NCBI GenBank assembly: GCA_009760855.2
Contig: WPIO01000193.1
Location: forward strand, 250,001-314,000
Direction: 5' to 3'
DNA from: Cristatella mucedo
Taxonomy: Eukaryota > Bryozoa > Phylactolaemata > Cristatellidae
DNA: 64,000 bases
The notes under the pieces were generated by a model. The model saw nothing but the letters and a program-made list of their open reading frames with translations. It ran no database searches and was not told the origin of the DNA. A program made the position numbers and the translations under genes. Shown piece after piece: positions 31,875 through 40,124 of this stretch. Within the stretch, counting starts at the first letter, position 1, and every line of letters begins with the position of its first letter.

Positions 31875-32782
31875 TTATATTTCAATAATTTCTATTACAA
31901 CAGTAATTTGTTGTGAACCAAAATCTAAAACTTTTGAGTTTTGATCTGTAACAGTAATCAATATATCAGAAATAGATTCTCCAGAAATATTGTGATATTC
32001 AAGTGTATTAGGTTCATATACCATTTGCTCCCAAGGATAGAAATTATATGCAAAACTTCTAAGAGCTTGTGTTTCGAGATTATTTAAATAACTAGTTCCA
32101 CTAGCTACCAAATTACAATTTATAGTAATTAAATTCAAGTCAGAAACAAAAACTTCTTTCTCTGAAATATATTTTTTATCAGCTGCTACTTGTCTGTACA
32201 ATTTTCTTTGCTTATCATGTTCTTCTTCTTCATAGATATAAATGGCATAGCAGGATCCACAACAAGTGGTACAGCATAATCTATATCAGCTGTATAATTA
32301 GTTTTATCAAATCCGAGAATTGGAGCAATAGTAGATTTAGAAGCAAAAAATATAAATCTCCTAGGCATAATAAACCAAGATTTAGAAGTAGCAGTATCAA
32401 TACCTAAAACAAACTTATCACTTCCAGTTAAAACAATAGAATTATTTATTGTATCTACAATTCCAGTATTTACATCATCAGATAAAGCTGCATATATTCC
32501 AGGAGGAATAGTTACTGTTTGCTCAGAACCACTACTATATTTATAAACAAAAGTATTATTTGCAGTTGTAATATTCTTAATAGAATTTGTACCAACAAAC
32601 TTTTTGAAGCATACCTTAAATTTTTTATTTTTAAGTCTTATTGGTTCATTTATAGTCACTCTAATAGGATTAGTAGTTCCAGTTATATTAAAAATATATC
32701 CTTCTTTACCTGCAATTGTATTATTTTTGATTGTCTCAACAATTTTTAGAATCTCCTTTGCTACACCCAAAAGATCAGACAT
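31875..32782 (-). pseudogene. Minor-capsid-like protein, paralog 1, frame break
   Basis: The first frame (32782-32186, 198 residues) contains 'PPGIYAALSDDVN' and 'PILGFDK', which correspond to 'PEGYYD' and 'TLGFN' of paralog 2. The second frame, open from upstream to 31875, carries the C-terminal module 'ITINCNLV', 'YEPNTLEYHNISG' and 'ILITVTDQNSKVLDF'. It has no ATG of its own. The frames overlap at about 32186-32205, where the coding strand is A-rich (AAAGAAAATTG), so the break is a single-base length change there or a programmed shift. The C-terminal module is widely conserved in Polintons as a structural protein next to the capsid genes. The start is preceded by GATATATAGAAG. Confidence 0.65.
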
Positions 32783-32785
32783 CTT

Positions 32786-33961
32786 CTATATATCATATAA
32801 AAGTTTATTAATTTTAGCAACATACGATTTTGGTGCTTTTCTAGATTTTGCAAGGTAATCAACAGCAGCACTAATAGAATTTACAACACCAGTATTTCCA
32901 GCAGCTAGCTCACGAATCCATAATTCAATCTTGTTAAATACTTCTGAATCGTTCTTTACAACTAATGGAATTATTTCAATACCACTACCAATTTTTGGTC
33001 TTAAATAGTCTAAAACTCTTTGCTCCTTTACACTTCTTTTTTGCTTTTTATCTAACTCAGAAATAACATTATTAATATTTTTTTCACTAAGGTTTTCAAC
33101 AATATTTCTAATATGTTTAGATATTCCACCAGTTTTCTTTGCTCCAATAATATCGAGTAAATCTTTCTTCATATCAACTGTTGCTTCATATAATCTACCT
33201 ATTTCACCCATTTGTTTACCATCAAATTTAGTATAATAATCAGTTGTGTATTCTAATATATCATTAGCAGTTTGCTCTAGTTCTTTTTCAGTAGTATACA
33301 TTTTTTCATTATTAAGTTTTACTCCTAGCTCATACAACTTTAAATCTTTATTTGTACTATCTATCTCTTTTATTATTCTTGTTACATAATTTGGAACATA
33401 TCCGTTTTTTTCATTAAGTAATTTAATTAGTTCGGCTTTATCAAAATCTTGTATTTTCTTTGGAGTTCCAGTAGTAGGATATATATTTAACTCTTTAGCT
33501 AAGCCTTTTTGAGCAACATCAATAGCTTCTTGTATTTCCGGATTTGCTGCATATGTCTTTGCTTGATTTGCTATAGTAATCGCTTTTTTATGCTTTCCTT
33601 CACTAATAGCAGTTCTTGCTTTTAGAATAGTACTTGATATGTCTGGTTTTGGTTTGTATTCTAAAACTTTCTGCAATTCTATCTGTGAAGCAAGTTTAGG
33701 TCTAATTCTTTTAAGTTTCTCAACAACAAGTTTACCTGAGTTATCAGTTGATCTCTCTAATGCTTGCTCGTTTAGTTTATGCTCAGCAGCATCTCTTAAA
33801 GCAATTTCTGACTCTATTCTTTGTATCTCACTTGAGTTTTCTAGAATATTTGCATCTCTCAAATCTTGCAGGTTTTGCAGTTTAGATTCGTAATCTAATG
33901 CCTCTTGAACGGTACCTTTGTAAGGTTTTTTACCACTTGAATAAATTTTTCCATTAAACAT
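32786..33961 (-). CDS. Large helical structural-type protein, unknown
   Basis: 391 residues, almost entirely charged and helical, with no cysteine and no signal peptide. Residues 1-110 look like a coiled coil (KLQNLQDLRDANILENSSEI). Residues about 110-165 suggest helical-hairpin repeats ('ISEGKHKKAITIANQAKTYA', similar in style to tetratricopeptide helices). It ends in 'AVDYLAKSRKAPKSYVAKIN'. Not recognised. It lies between the ATPase and the minor-capsid-like paralogs in one co-directional block, so a virion or assembly role is the best guess. Spacers are 3-13 bp. The ATG follows ATATAGTAAA. Confidence 0.6.
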   Translation of the reverse strand: MFNGKIYSSGKKPYKGTVQEALDYESKLQNLQDLRDANILENSSEIQRIESEIALRDAAEHKLNEQALERSTDNSGKLVVEKLKRIRPKLASQIELQKVLEYKPKPDISSTILKARTAISEGKHKKAITIANQAKTYAANPEIQEAIDVAQKGLAKELNIYPTTGTPKKIQDFDKAELIKLLNEKNGYVPNYVTRIIKEIDSTNKDLKLYELGVKLNNEKMYTTEKELEQTANDILEYTTDYYTKFDGKQMGEIGRLYEATVDMKKDLLDIIGAKKTGGISKHIRNIVENLSEKNINNVISELDKKQKRSVKEQRVLDYLRPKIGSGIEIIPLVVKNDSEVFNKIELWIRELAAGNTGVVNSISAAVDYLAKSRKAPKSYVAKINKLLYDI

Positions 33962-33974
33962 TTTACTATATCTA

Positions 33975-34646
33975 TTAAGAATTAAAAAATGTCATTAATT
34001 GCTTTCCTTCTGAATCAACAGACCAAAATCTGCCTTCCGCTTCAGTCTTAGTTAGGTCTATTACACAATAACCAAAACGGTTTCTTGTACAAAAGTTAAC
34101 CCATTCTCTGAATTTTTTCTTATCAATATCTCCAACATATGCATCACGAATGTATTCAATATCAGTTGTATTTTGCTTAAAGATTACTATTAAATTTACA
34201 TTGTTTCTAATTTCTCTCCTAGGTATATTAGTAAATCCTTGAGCAAGATAGAACATATTCAGACCTTTATGTGTTCCTCGTGTGAAATAGTCTAATATTT
34301 TAGTCTGATCTTCTGTCATTAAATCATCAAGCACAACTACATTCTTGCAGTTTTTATACGAGTCTACTTCTGGCATAGCATCAATTCCATTCACCCAAGA
34401 ATAAGCTTTATTTTCTTTTGTCATTGACATAAGTCCGCGATACAATTTTTGATCTAAACTTGAAGCAATAATTGTACAACTGTCGTAATTAACCATTCCA
34501 TAAAATATCCAATTCATAATCAATTGCGATTTACCTGAACCACTGGGGCCTAAAACTAAGGCTCTGATTGGAATCTTTGGTAAAGGCTCTTTATGCCCAG
34601 TATCCACGTCTTGACCAAAATTAAACGCTCTTACTCTAAGAGACAT
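33975..34646 (-). CDS. FtsK/HerA-type genome-packaging ATPase
   Basis: 223 residues, the normal size for Polinton and virophage A32-like ATPases that pump DNA into capsids. Walker A is GPSGSGKS (residues 33-40). Walker B is VVVLDD (about 103-108). A following 'TRGTHKGLNMFYLAQGFTNI' segment with a sensor Gln and downstream 'PRREIRNN' arginines complete the motor core. It heads the minus-strand virion block (ATPase, helical protein, two minor-capsid paralogs, coiled-coil protein, MCP). The start is divergent from the protease gene across 34 bp. TAGTATAGGAA precedes the ATG. No lesion. Confidence 0.93.
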   Translation of the reverse strand: MSLRVRAFNFGQDVDTGHKEPLPKIPIRALVLGPSGSGKSQLIMNWIFYGMVNYDSCTIIASSLDQKLYRGLMSMTKENKAYSWVNGIDAMPEVDSYKNCKNVVVLDDLMTEDQTKILDYFTRGTHKGLNMFYLAQGFTNIPRREIRNNVNLIVIFKQNTTDIEYIRDAYVGDIDKKKFREWVNFCTRNRFGYCVIDLTKTEAEGRFWSVDSEGKQLMTFFNS

Positions 34647-34680
34647 TTCCTATACTAAAAAAAGTTTTTATATTATAGAA
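34647..34680. promoter_or_regulatory. Divergent promoter spacer (ATPase / protease gene)
   Basis: 34 bp between opposite start codons, with one TATAG motif adjacent to each ATG: TATAGGAA on the minus side and TATTATAGAA on the plus side. Confidence 0.6.
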
Positions 34681-35398
34681 ATGGAAATTTATTGCTTGAA
34701 GTGCAAAAAGTCAACAGATAACATTCATGAGGGGTATGTCGAGATTGATAGCACAAAGGGTCTTAGAGGAATGATTAAAGCAATTTGTGTCATTTGTGAA
34801 AGTAAAAAGTCAAAGTTTGTTAAGGTTAGGAGTGTTGGTGAAGGGGTTTTATCTCATGGTAAAAAGTTTGGAACTGGAGTTGCAGCTCATGGAAAGAAAT
34901 ATGGCGGTGATGCTAGTGGTGAAGGAGTTTTAGCTCATGGAAAAAATATGGTTCTGGAGCTAGTAAAGAACAATTACTTTCTGAACTAAGAAAAACTATC
35001 AACAGTTTAAAAAAAAATTAAAAAGTACACCACTGACTGATATTGAAATAAATCACTATGTAAAAGAATTAGATATAAAAAATTTCAAAGGTGTATTTGC
35101 AAGAGATGAATTAAGTTCTCCAGAACAAAATGAGTGCCTTATTTGCAATACTGGGAAATCAGATTTAGCAATATATCATTGGGTAGCTCTTAAAAAAATA
35201 GGAGATCGATGTTTTTATTTTGACTCATTCGGTGCTCCTCCAATGCCAGAAGTGATTGAATATTTTGGAGTTACACCAAGTTTTCAAACGTTTCAACTGC
35301 AAAAGTTTAATCAAGCGGATTGTGGAATGAGGTGCTTAATCTTTCTTAAATTAATGGAATTTGTTGATTTTGGTACAGTCATGCAATTATTAATTTGA
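34681..35398 (+). pseudogene. pro: Zinc-ribbon (DUF5679-like) fused to adenain-like protease; two frame breaks
   Basis: The N-terminal frame (34681-34989) has a zinc ribbon with YCLKC (residues 4-8) and 'CVICESKKSKF' (about 36-46), typical of DUF5679. Three or four Gly/His repeats of the type GEGVLxHGK follow. Downstream, a different frame open to TGA 35396-35398 encodes an adenovirus-type cysteine protease: His in 'YHWVAL', Asp in 'FDSFGAPP', Gln/Asn-rich approach, and Cys in 'DCGMRC'. This protease matures virion proteins. Between them a third frame carries a short linker. The reading frame changes at two A-runs, about 34941-34946 and 35009-35017. No ATG with a TATAG motif stands before the protease part, which argues for one original gene. 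Confidence 0.75.
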
Positions 35399-35426
35399 AT
35401 TAAACAAAATATTTCCACTATATAGA

Positions 35427-35915
35427 ATGGAAAATCAAGAAAAGAAATTCGTAGTCCTCCAAAATTCTGCAGTTGTTATCCCTAAAGGAAAGCCTGCACA
35501 CATTCATGTTGAAGAGAAAATTTCAAAAGATTCAAAACCTTATCTTAGTGCATGGATGTATATAACAGAAGAATCGCTTCCTTATATTCAAAATATTATA
35601 GATAGATCTAGTGAACAATTAGAATTTAAGAGATTTGATGCTAGTGCAAGATCAACAATTGGCATTAGATTTGATTTTGGAAAGAAACCTAGTATTATGT
35701 TTGATGAGAATAATAAACAAATTAAAGTATCTAGTCCTGCAGACGTAATTAAGAAATTAGGAAATGATTTTTGTATTACTGGAATTCTTGATGGTAGTTA
35801 TGTTTCAAAAGAATATTATAATAATGAAACAAGATTAAATATTAGGCTAAAGATTGATCAAGTAAAAGTTTATGGTTCTCAAAAGAGATCCGTTTGTAAT
35901 CCTGCAGAGTTTTAA
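35427..35915 (+). CDS. Unknown protein, possible ssDNA-binding (OB-like)
   Basis: 162 residues. The C-terminal half is rich in predicted beta strands (FCITGILDGSYVSKEY, then RLNIRLKIDQVKVYG) in an order that would fit an OB-fold DNA-binding protein. The middle holds 'RFDFGKKPSIMFDENNKQIK'. Viruses with protein-primed replication need an ssDNA-binding protein, and no other candidate is evident here, but this is inference. The start is well defined: CTATATAGA precedes the ATG, 28 bp after the protease stop. Confidence 0.55.
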   Translation: MENQEKKFVVLQNSAVVIPKGKPAHIHVEEKISKDSKPYLSAWMYITEESLPYIQNIIDRSSEQLEFKRFDASARSTIGIRFDFGKKPSIMFDENNKQIKVSSPADVIKKLGNDFCITGILDGSYVSKEYYNNETRLNIRLKIDQVKVYGSQKRSVCNPAEF

Positions 35916-35930
35916 AAATTAGTTTGTAAG

Positions 35931-36698
35931 TTAATTTTTTTTACGAGTGATATCAAGCATTTTACCAACGATTCCTCGAGCATAATTTTTTATCTTATTT
36001 AGGCTAGCAGGATTACTTATTTTATCTTTTAGAAAATCAGTAGCAAATGAATCATTTAAACCACCACCAATGCCTAAGCCTAATTTTGCTTTTGCTGCCA
36101 TCACGGCTGCTACAGTCTTTGCATCTTCTCTTACATAATTCGGTTGGCGAGGATCAAGCGCAATTCTAGCAGCAGATTCAGCTAATACCAAGTCTGACAA
36201 GTTTCTTATTTCTGTTCTTTTAGGTTCAGACATAGATCCACTTTCGGTGTATAAGCTATCGTGCACTAAAGCAGATCTATCCAAATCATTTACACCTTCA
36301 TAAGATTCGTTCATTCTTTGAGTAAACTTTGTTCCCGGCCCGACGAATGAATATCGATTTGTTCCATTGAATGAACCACCTGGAACAAATTCAGACTTTA
36401 CTCCTGAAGGGAGTTTCATGTGCATTTCACGGTTTCCAGTTAGTCTGTTTATGAAATCAACCAAACCCTTACCAACTTTTCTATTCTGTTTCAATTGCTT
36501 CAAACTTAGATTCAATTGTAGACCAGTGTTTTTTGATCTACACTTTTCTATTTTATTTAGTTGTGTTTTTGTTACAAAGATTGGAACTGTGCCTGATAAG
36601 TCTTCTTTTTTTAACCTGATTGAAATAGGTTTATCAGATTTGTGTATCAGGCTTACTTGATGATCTGATAGGTTTAGTTTTACCTCATGGTATTCCAT
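35931..36698 (-). CDS. Virion phospholipase A2-like protein
   Basis: 255 residues. Residues about 112-150 carry the parvovirus VP1-type phospholipase A2 signature: calcium loop 'YSFVGPGTK' (116-124) and catalytic dyad His146-Asp147 in 'LVHDSLY'. A helix with further charged residues follows. In parvoviruses this enzyme opens the endosomal membrane during entry, and a similar domain is known from adintoviruses. Residues 1-75 form a separate beta-rich domain ending in 'QLNLSLKQLKQN', and 'GKGLVDFINRLTGNR' links the two. The C-terminus is Gly/Ala-rich then basic. The start follows ATTATAGAA. No lesion. Confidence 0.85.
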   Translation of the reverse strand: MEYHEVKLNLSDHQVSLIHKSDKPISIRLKKEDLSGTVPIFVTKTQLNKIEKCRSKNTGLQLNLSLKQLKQNRKVGKGLVDFINRLTGNREMHMKLPSGVKSEFVPGGSFNGTNRYSFVGPGTKFTQRMNESYEGVNDLDRSALVHDSLYTESGSMSEPKRTEIRNLSDLVLAESAARIALDPRQPNYVREDAKTVAAVMAAKAKLGLGIGGGLNDSFATDFLKDKISNPASLNKIKNYARGIVGKMLDITRKKN

Positions 36699-36754
36699 TT
36701 CTATAATAAATTAAATTTTATTTAAAGACAAATTAAACTATTATATATTAAGAA
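36699..36754. promoter_or_regulatory. Divergent promoter spacer (PLA2 / HNH)
   Basis: 56 bp, AT-rich. ATTATAGAA adjoins the minus-strand ATG; TTATATATTAAGAA adjoins the plus-strand ATG. Confidence 0.5.
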
Positions 36755-37315
36755 ATGAATCAAGATGAGGTTTATGCTTTTAGAGATAGAGTTATGGAAT
36801 TGCTTTATTATGAACCAGATACTGGTCGATTCTTTTGGAGGATAAATAGAAGAGGGAAAGCAAGATTTGGAAGTGAAGCCGGAACGATTCACCATAGTGG
36901 ATATCGTGAAATACGAATAGATAGCAAAGTTTATCAAGCGCACCGCATTACTTTTTTGATCATGACTGAACAGTTTCCTATGCAAGAGTTGGATCACATT
37001 AATGGTATTAGATCTGATAATAGATTTTCAAATTTACGAGAAGCAACTAGATCAGAAAATAATAGAAATAGAGGAATACAAAAAAATAATAAATCTAAAT
37101 ATATTGGCGTCTGTTTTGATAAAATAGCAAAAAAATATAAATCATATATTAAAGTAGATGGAGTTAGATATCACTTGGGATACTTTGACTCTGTAGAAGA
37201 TGCAGCTGTTGTTAGAGACCTTGCAGCAATACGACTTCATTTGCAATTCGCACGATTAAACTTTACTTATACACTCACAGAAAATAATCAAATAGTTAGG
37301 TACTCAGACTTTTAA
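36755..37315 (+). CDS. HNH endonuclease with AP2 DNA-binding domain
   Basis: 186 residues. Residues about 15-60 form the N-terminal beta region typical of phage HNH enzymes ('DTGRFFWRINRRGK'). The HNH core is at about 63-94: 'AHRITFLI', 'LDHINGIRSDNRFSNLR', with His63, Asp80-His81, Asn83 and the terminal Asn. An AP2-type three-strand DNA-binding domain follows at about 115-170 ('KYIGVCFDKIAKKYKSYIKV', 'YHLGYFDSVEDAA'). Free-standing HNH-AP2 proteins are usually homing endonucleases of phages and large DNA viruses. It stands alone on the plus strand between two minus-strand genes, overlapping the end of the next gene by 4 bp. That is what one would expect of a mobile gene that has settled in an intergenic space. 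Confidence 0.88.
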   Translation: MNQDEVYAFRDRVMELLYYEPDTGRFFWRINRRGKARFGSEAGTIHHSGYREIRIDSKVYQAHRITFLIMTEQFPMQELDHINGIRSDNRFSNLREATRSENNRNRGIQKNNKSKYIGVCFDKIAKKYKSYIKVDGVRYHLGYFDSVEDAAVVRDLAAIRLHLQFARLNFTYTLTENNQIVRYSDF

Positions 37316-38391
37316 TTCTTGCATCTCTTTTTCAAATCATCTCTTAGTTTTATCATTTCATTATATATTTCTTCTTGTGATTTACCTTGAGCAAACAAAT
37401 TAGCTAGTAACATTGCGCTCTCCGCTTGATAATCGCAAGTCTTTTTTCCTCCAATTGTACTACTTTCTATTTTTTTCATGTCTTCCTTTAACTTATCGCT
37501 ATAACTTACTCCTGATACTTCTACAAGTTGTTTACCTTGTTTCAAATAATCCAATCTGTTTTTCACCTCTGAGTTTTGCACTTTGTCACTCAAATCTATA
37601 TCGATGTTTCTATCAAGTAATTCTATCATATTTTTTATATCTACAATTGCATTCTTTAGTCTTTCACTTTGTAAACTCAAGGCACTCATTCTTTCCTCAT
37701 GGGTGTTCATCGGTGGTGCCTTAGCTGTATACATTGTTGTATCAATAATCTTCTTAATCAATCCTGCTACTGTTACTGCAATTGAAACTCCTAAACCAAC
37801 AGCTCCAATGATAGAAGCTATGCTTGCTACGATTGCTGGAATTGCAGGCAAAAATCCTCCTGATCTTGTTTCAAGAAAGTTCTTACTCCAAGCTTTTGTA
37901 TCTAATTGTGAAGCATCCCAATTAACTTCTTCTCCGAATGTTTCTGAAAGAAATCTACTAGGATCTAAGTACCAACCAGAGTTAGCTTTTTCTGCTTCTA
38001 GCAAAATCTCGTTTATGTAATAGCCAACCTCTAAAGAAGCAACCATTTTTAATAGTCCTTCTTTTTTATCTGCAATTGTTTTCCAAAAGACATTGCCATA
38101 CTTTCCTGAAGCAATATCATCTACGATTTCTTTTATAAACAAACCAAGATCTACAATTCCTGTTATTCCTGATAGAAATCCTCCAAGTGCTTTTGTAGCA
38201 GTGCCGATAACTTTGAATGACTGCAAAACTTTTGGAACAATTCTTGCAATCTTATCTGATGCTTGCAGACTTAGTTTCAATGCAATCTTTGGAGCAACTT
38301 TTATAATTGCTTTTGAGCCTAGTTCAGTTGCAGTTGTTGTTCCTGATAATACTTCTTTAGTTGTATCTAAGCTAGATTTTAATTTTTCCAT
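37312..38391 (-). CDS. Unknown protein with hydrophobic segments
   Basis: 359 residues from ATG 38391. An upstream in-frame start exists, but the TATAT motif and the shared spacer favour this one. Hydrophobic or small-residue segments occur at about 65-85 (TKALGGFLSGITGIVDLGLF) and about 178-212 (FLPAIPAIVASIASIIGAVG). The second is long enough to cross a membrane twice or insert as an amphipathic hairpin. The C-terminal third (about 225-359) is charged and helical, and the protein ends in KKRCKN. Not recognised. It is divergent from the fibre cluster and may be a virion membrane-active or fibre-anchoring protein, which is a guess from position only. Confidence 0.6.
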   Translation of the reverse strand: MEKLKSSLDTTKEVLSGTTTATELGSKAIIKVAPKIALKLSLQASDKIARIVPKVLQSFKVIGTATKALGGFLSGITGIVDLGLFIKEIVDDIASGKYGNVFWKTIADKKEGLLKMVASLEVGYYINEILLEAEKANSGWYLDPSRFLSETFGEEVNWDASQLDTKAWSKNFLETRSGGFLPAIPAIVASIASIIGAVGLGVSIAVTVAGLIKKIIDTTMYTAKAPPMNTHEERMSALSLQSERLKNAIVDIKNMIELLDRNIDIDLSDKVQNSEVKNRLDYLKQGKQLVEVSGVSYSDKLKEDMKKIESSTIGGKKTCDYQAESAMLLANLFAQGKSQEEIYNEMIKLRDDLKKRCKN

Positions 38392-38401
38392 ATATATAAG
38401 A
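38392..38401. promoter_or_regulatory. 10-bp bidirectional start region (ATATATAAGA)
   Basis: The complete spacer between ATG 38391 (minus) and ATG 38402 (plus). A second case, with 26906-26914, of one TATA-like motif serving two start codons at almost zero distance. Confidence 0.65.
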
Positions 38402-39250
38402 ATGGATAATATTAGTAAGATTAATGGCAATATTTTCAGTGATCTTGATGCTAATGGAAATAGTATTAAAAATCTTGCGTTTCCAATAAATGATGGAGAT
38501 GCAATAAGATTAGATTACGCTCTAAATTCAAACTTTTTAAACACTGTTGTAACTAATGTTTCAGGAGAGATAGCAACGGTTTCTAGTTTATCAAATTTAC
38601 TCCAAAAGAATAATGCAAAAATGCTATCACAGTTGAACTGTAAAAATATTAAAGGAATATCAGGAAATTCTGCTGACGGAACTGGTTATCAAGATTCTAG
38701 ACCTTATAAAGTAATAAACTATGGGTTACTAAAAAGTATGACCCAAGTTTTCAATGGCAACTCAAATAGTGCTCTTAATCTAGGATTAAACAGAATTACT
38801 TCTTTGAAAAATTCAGATGTTGTAACAAAACAATCTATTGATTCCTATAAATGTTCTACTTTGTATTTAAGACTTAATGGTTTTACAAATATTGTTCCGC
38901 TAAACATATTTAATATTAATGTAAATGGAACTGGAACAGAAACTTCTACATCAATGAAAACTCCTGCAGATAATCCTATTGTTGATATGCAAGGAAGAAT
39001 TGTAGGCTATTATACACCATTAAAAACTTTTGTTGTTGGTTCAGTATCAAACTTTCAAACAGTATCTAGTATTCTCTGGAATTCTAATACAACTGGAGTA
39101 TTTTTAGAGTTAACTAGTGATAACACTTATGGAGTTTCTGGAACACTTATTTTAGTTATGAACATTGATGGTACTTGCACATACATGATAGATAATTTAA
39201 AAGTTGCTAATAATATTACATATATTGAGTTTATTATTACTATTGTATAG
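38402..39250 (+). CDS. Fibre-like protein 2
   Basis: 282 residues. The N-terminus ('ISKINGNIFSDLDANGNSIK', then 'PINDGDA') closely parallels that of fibre-like protein 1 ('VSRINGYILSDLDANGNRII', 'PVNDGDA'), so the two are paralogs with a common virion-attachment end. Further shaft-like repeats occur near residues 78-90 ('LLQKNNAKMLSQLNCKNIKG') and 125-150 ('ALNLGLNRITSLKNSDVVTK'). The C-terminal 120 residues are repeat-free and beta-rich (FVVGSVSNFQTVSSILWNS), probably the head. First of three head-to-tail fibre genes; the next starts 2 bp after its stop. Confidence 0.8.
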   Translation: MDNISKINGNIFSDLDANGNSIKNLAFPINDGDAIRLDYALNSNFLNTVVTNVSGEIATVSSLSNLLQKNNAKMLSQLNCKNIKGISGNSADGTGYQDSRPYKVINYGLLKSMTQVFNGNSNSALNLGLNRITSLKNSDVVTKQSIDSYKCSTLYLRLNGFTNIVPLNIFNINVNGTGTETSTSMKTPADNPIVDMQGRIVGYYTPLKTFVVGSVSNFQTVSSILWNSNTTGVFLELTSDNTYGVSGTLILVMNIDGTCTYMIDNLKVANNITYIEFIITIV

Positions 39251-39251
39251 A

Positions 39252-40124
39252 ATGTCTTTAGGCTACCGTAGAAAAGGTGGTAGTCAAAAAAATTACATTC
39301 GTAAGTCTGGAGATATTATGAATGGATCTTTAAATATGAATCAAAATCTAATAAAAAATCTTGGAGATCCTGTTGATTCTACAGATGCTGTAAACAGAAA
39401 GTATATAGATGAAAACTTTGTTACAAAAGTATCTAGAGGAACAACTGCTGATGGTGATCTTGATATGAATAATCATAGAGTGGTAGATCTTGCAAGTCCT
39501 ATTCTTCCAAGTGATGCTGCTACAAAAGATTATGCTGATACGAAAATATCAAAGAGTGGTGGAGTTATTAATGGTACTTTAAATATAAGAGGAAATTTAA
39601 GAATTACTAATTCAGTTTCTACTGATTTAACTAGTCTTGCAAGTATTGCATATATGGATGCTAATTATGTAAAATTTGATAACCAAAAAATGTATGCACC
39701 TTTAAATATGAATGACAATCCAATTATTATTCGAGATGATCCTGTATATCTGAATGATGGAGTAAATCTTGGCTATCTACAAAAAGTAACTGGAAATGTT
39801 ACTACTGTAAAATTTAAAGGAATTATGGATGGTTCACTAACTACTCAAGTATATAACACAACATTCAACGGAAGATGGAATGCTAACATTAGCAATATTA
39901 CAATTCAAAGAGGTTTATTTGTTCTTGGTGTTAATTATGAAATTTCTGGAATAACAAAAGTACTTATGCCTCTACCATCAACGCTAAAAACACAGGTTGA
40001 TCAGTTGTACGGTGGTTATATGTTAGATGCTAATAAAAAAATAGTTTCTAATTCCACATTTGTGTGTGGATCAAGTTTGATAGATATGGAAATAAATGTT
40101 ACTGTTTATATAGCTATTGCATAA
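39252..40124 (+). CDS. Fibre-like protein 3
   Basis: 290 residues. Shaft repeats: 'LNMNQNLIKNLGDPVDSTDA' (about 24-43), 'LDMNNHRVVDLASPILPSDA' (about 62-81), 'LNIRGNLRITNS' (about 99-110) and 'LNMNDNPIIIRDDPVYLNDG' (about 144-163). This is the most regular shaft of the four. The head region (about 175-290) contains 'GVNYEISGITKVLMPLPSTL'. The N-terminus is basic (YRRKGGSQKNY). The ATG follows GTATAGA, which overlaps the previous stop codon. Its stop overlaps the next start as TAATG. Confidence 0.85.
   Translation: MSLGYRRKGGSQKNYIRKSGDIMNGSLNMNQNLIKNLGDPVDSTDAVNRKYIDENFVTKVSRGTTADGDLDMNNHRVVDLASPILPSDAATKDYADTKISKSGGVINGTLNIRGNLRITNSVSTDLTSLASIAYMDANYVKFDNQKMYAPLNMNDNPIIIRDDPVYLNDGVNLGYLQKVTGNVTTVKFKGIMDGSLTTQVYNTTFNGRWNANISNITIQRGLFVLGVNYEISGITKVLMPLPSTLKTQVDQLYGGYMLDANKKIVSNSTFVCGSSLIDMEINVTVYIAIA

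Noticed and set aside
37413-38020. Plus-strand ORFs opposite the 359-residue gene
   Set aside because: Shadow frames in AT-rich DNA. The minus-strand gene has the motif-linked start and the coherent composition.
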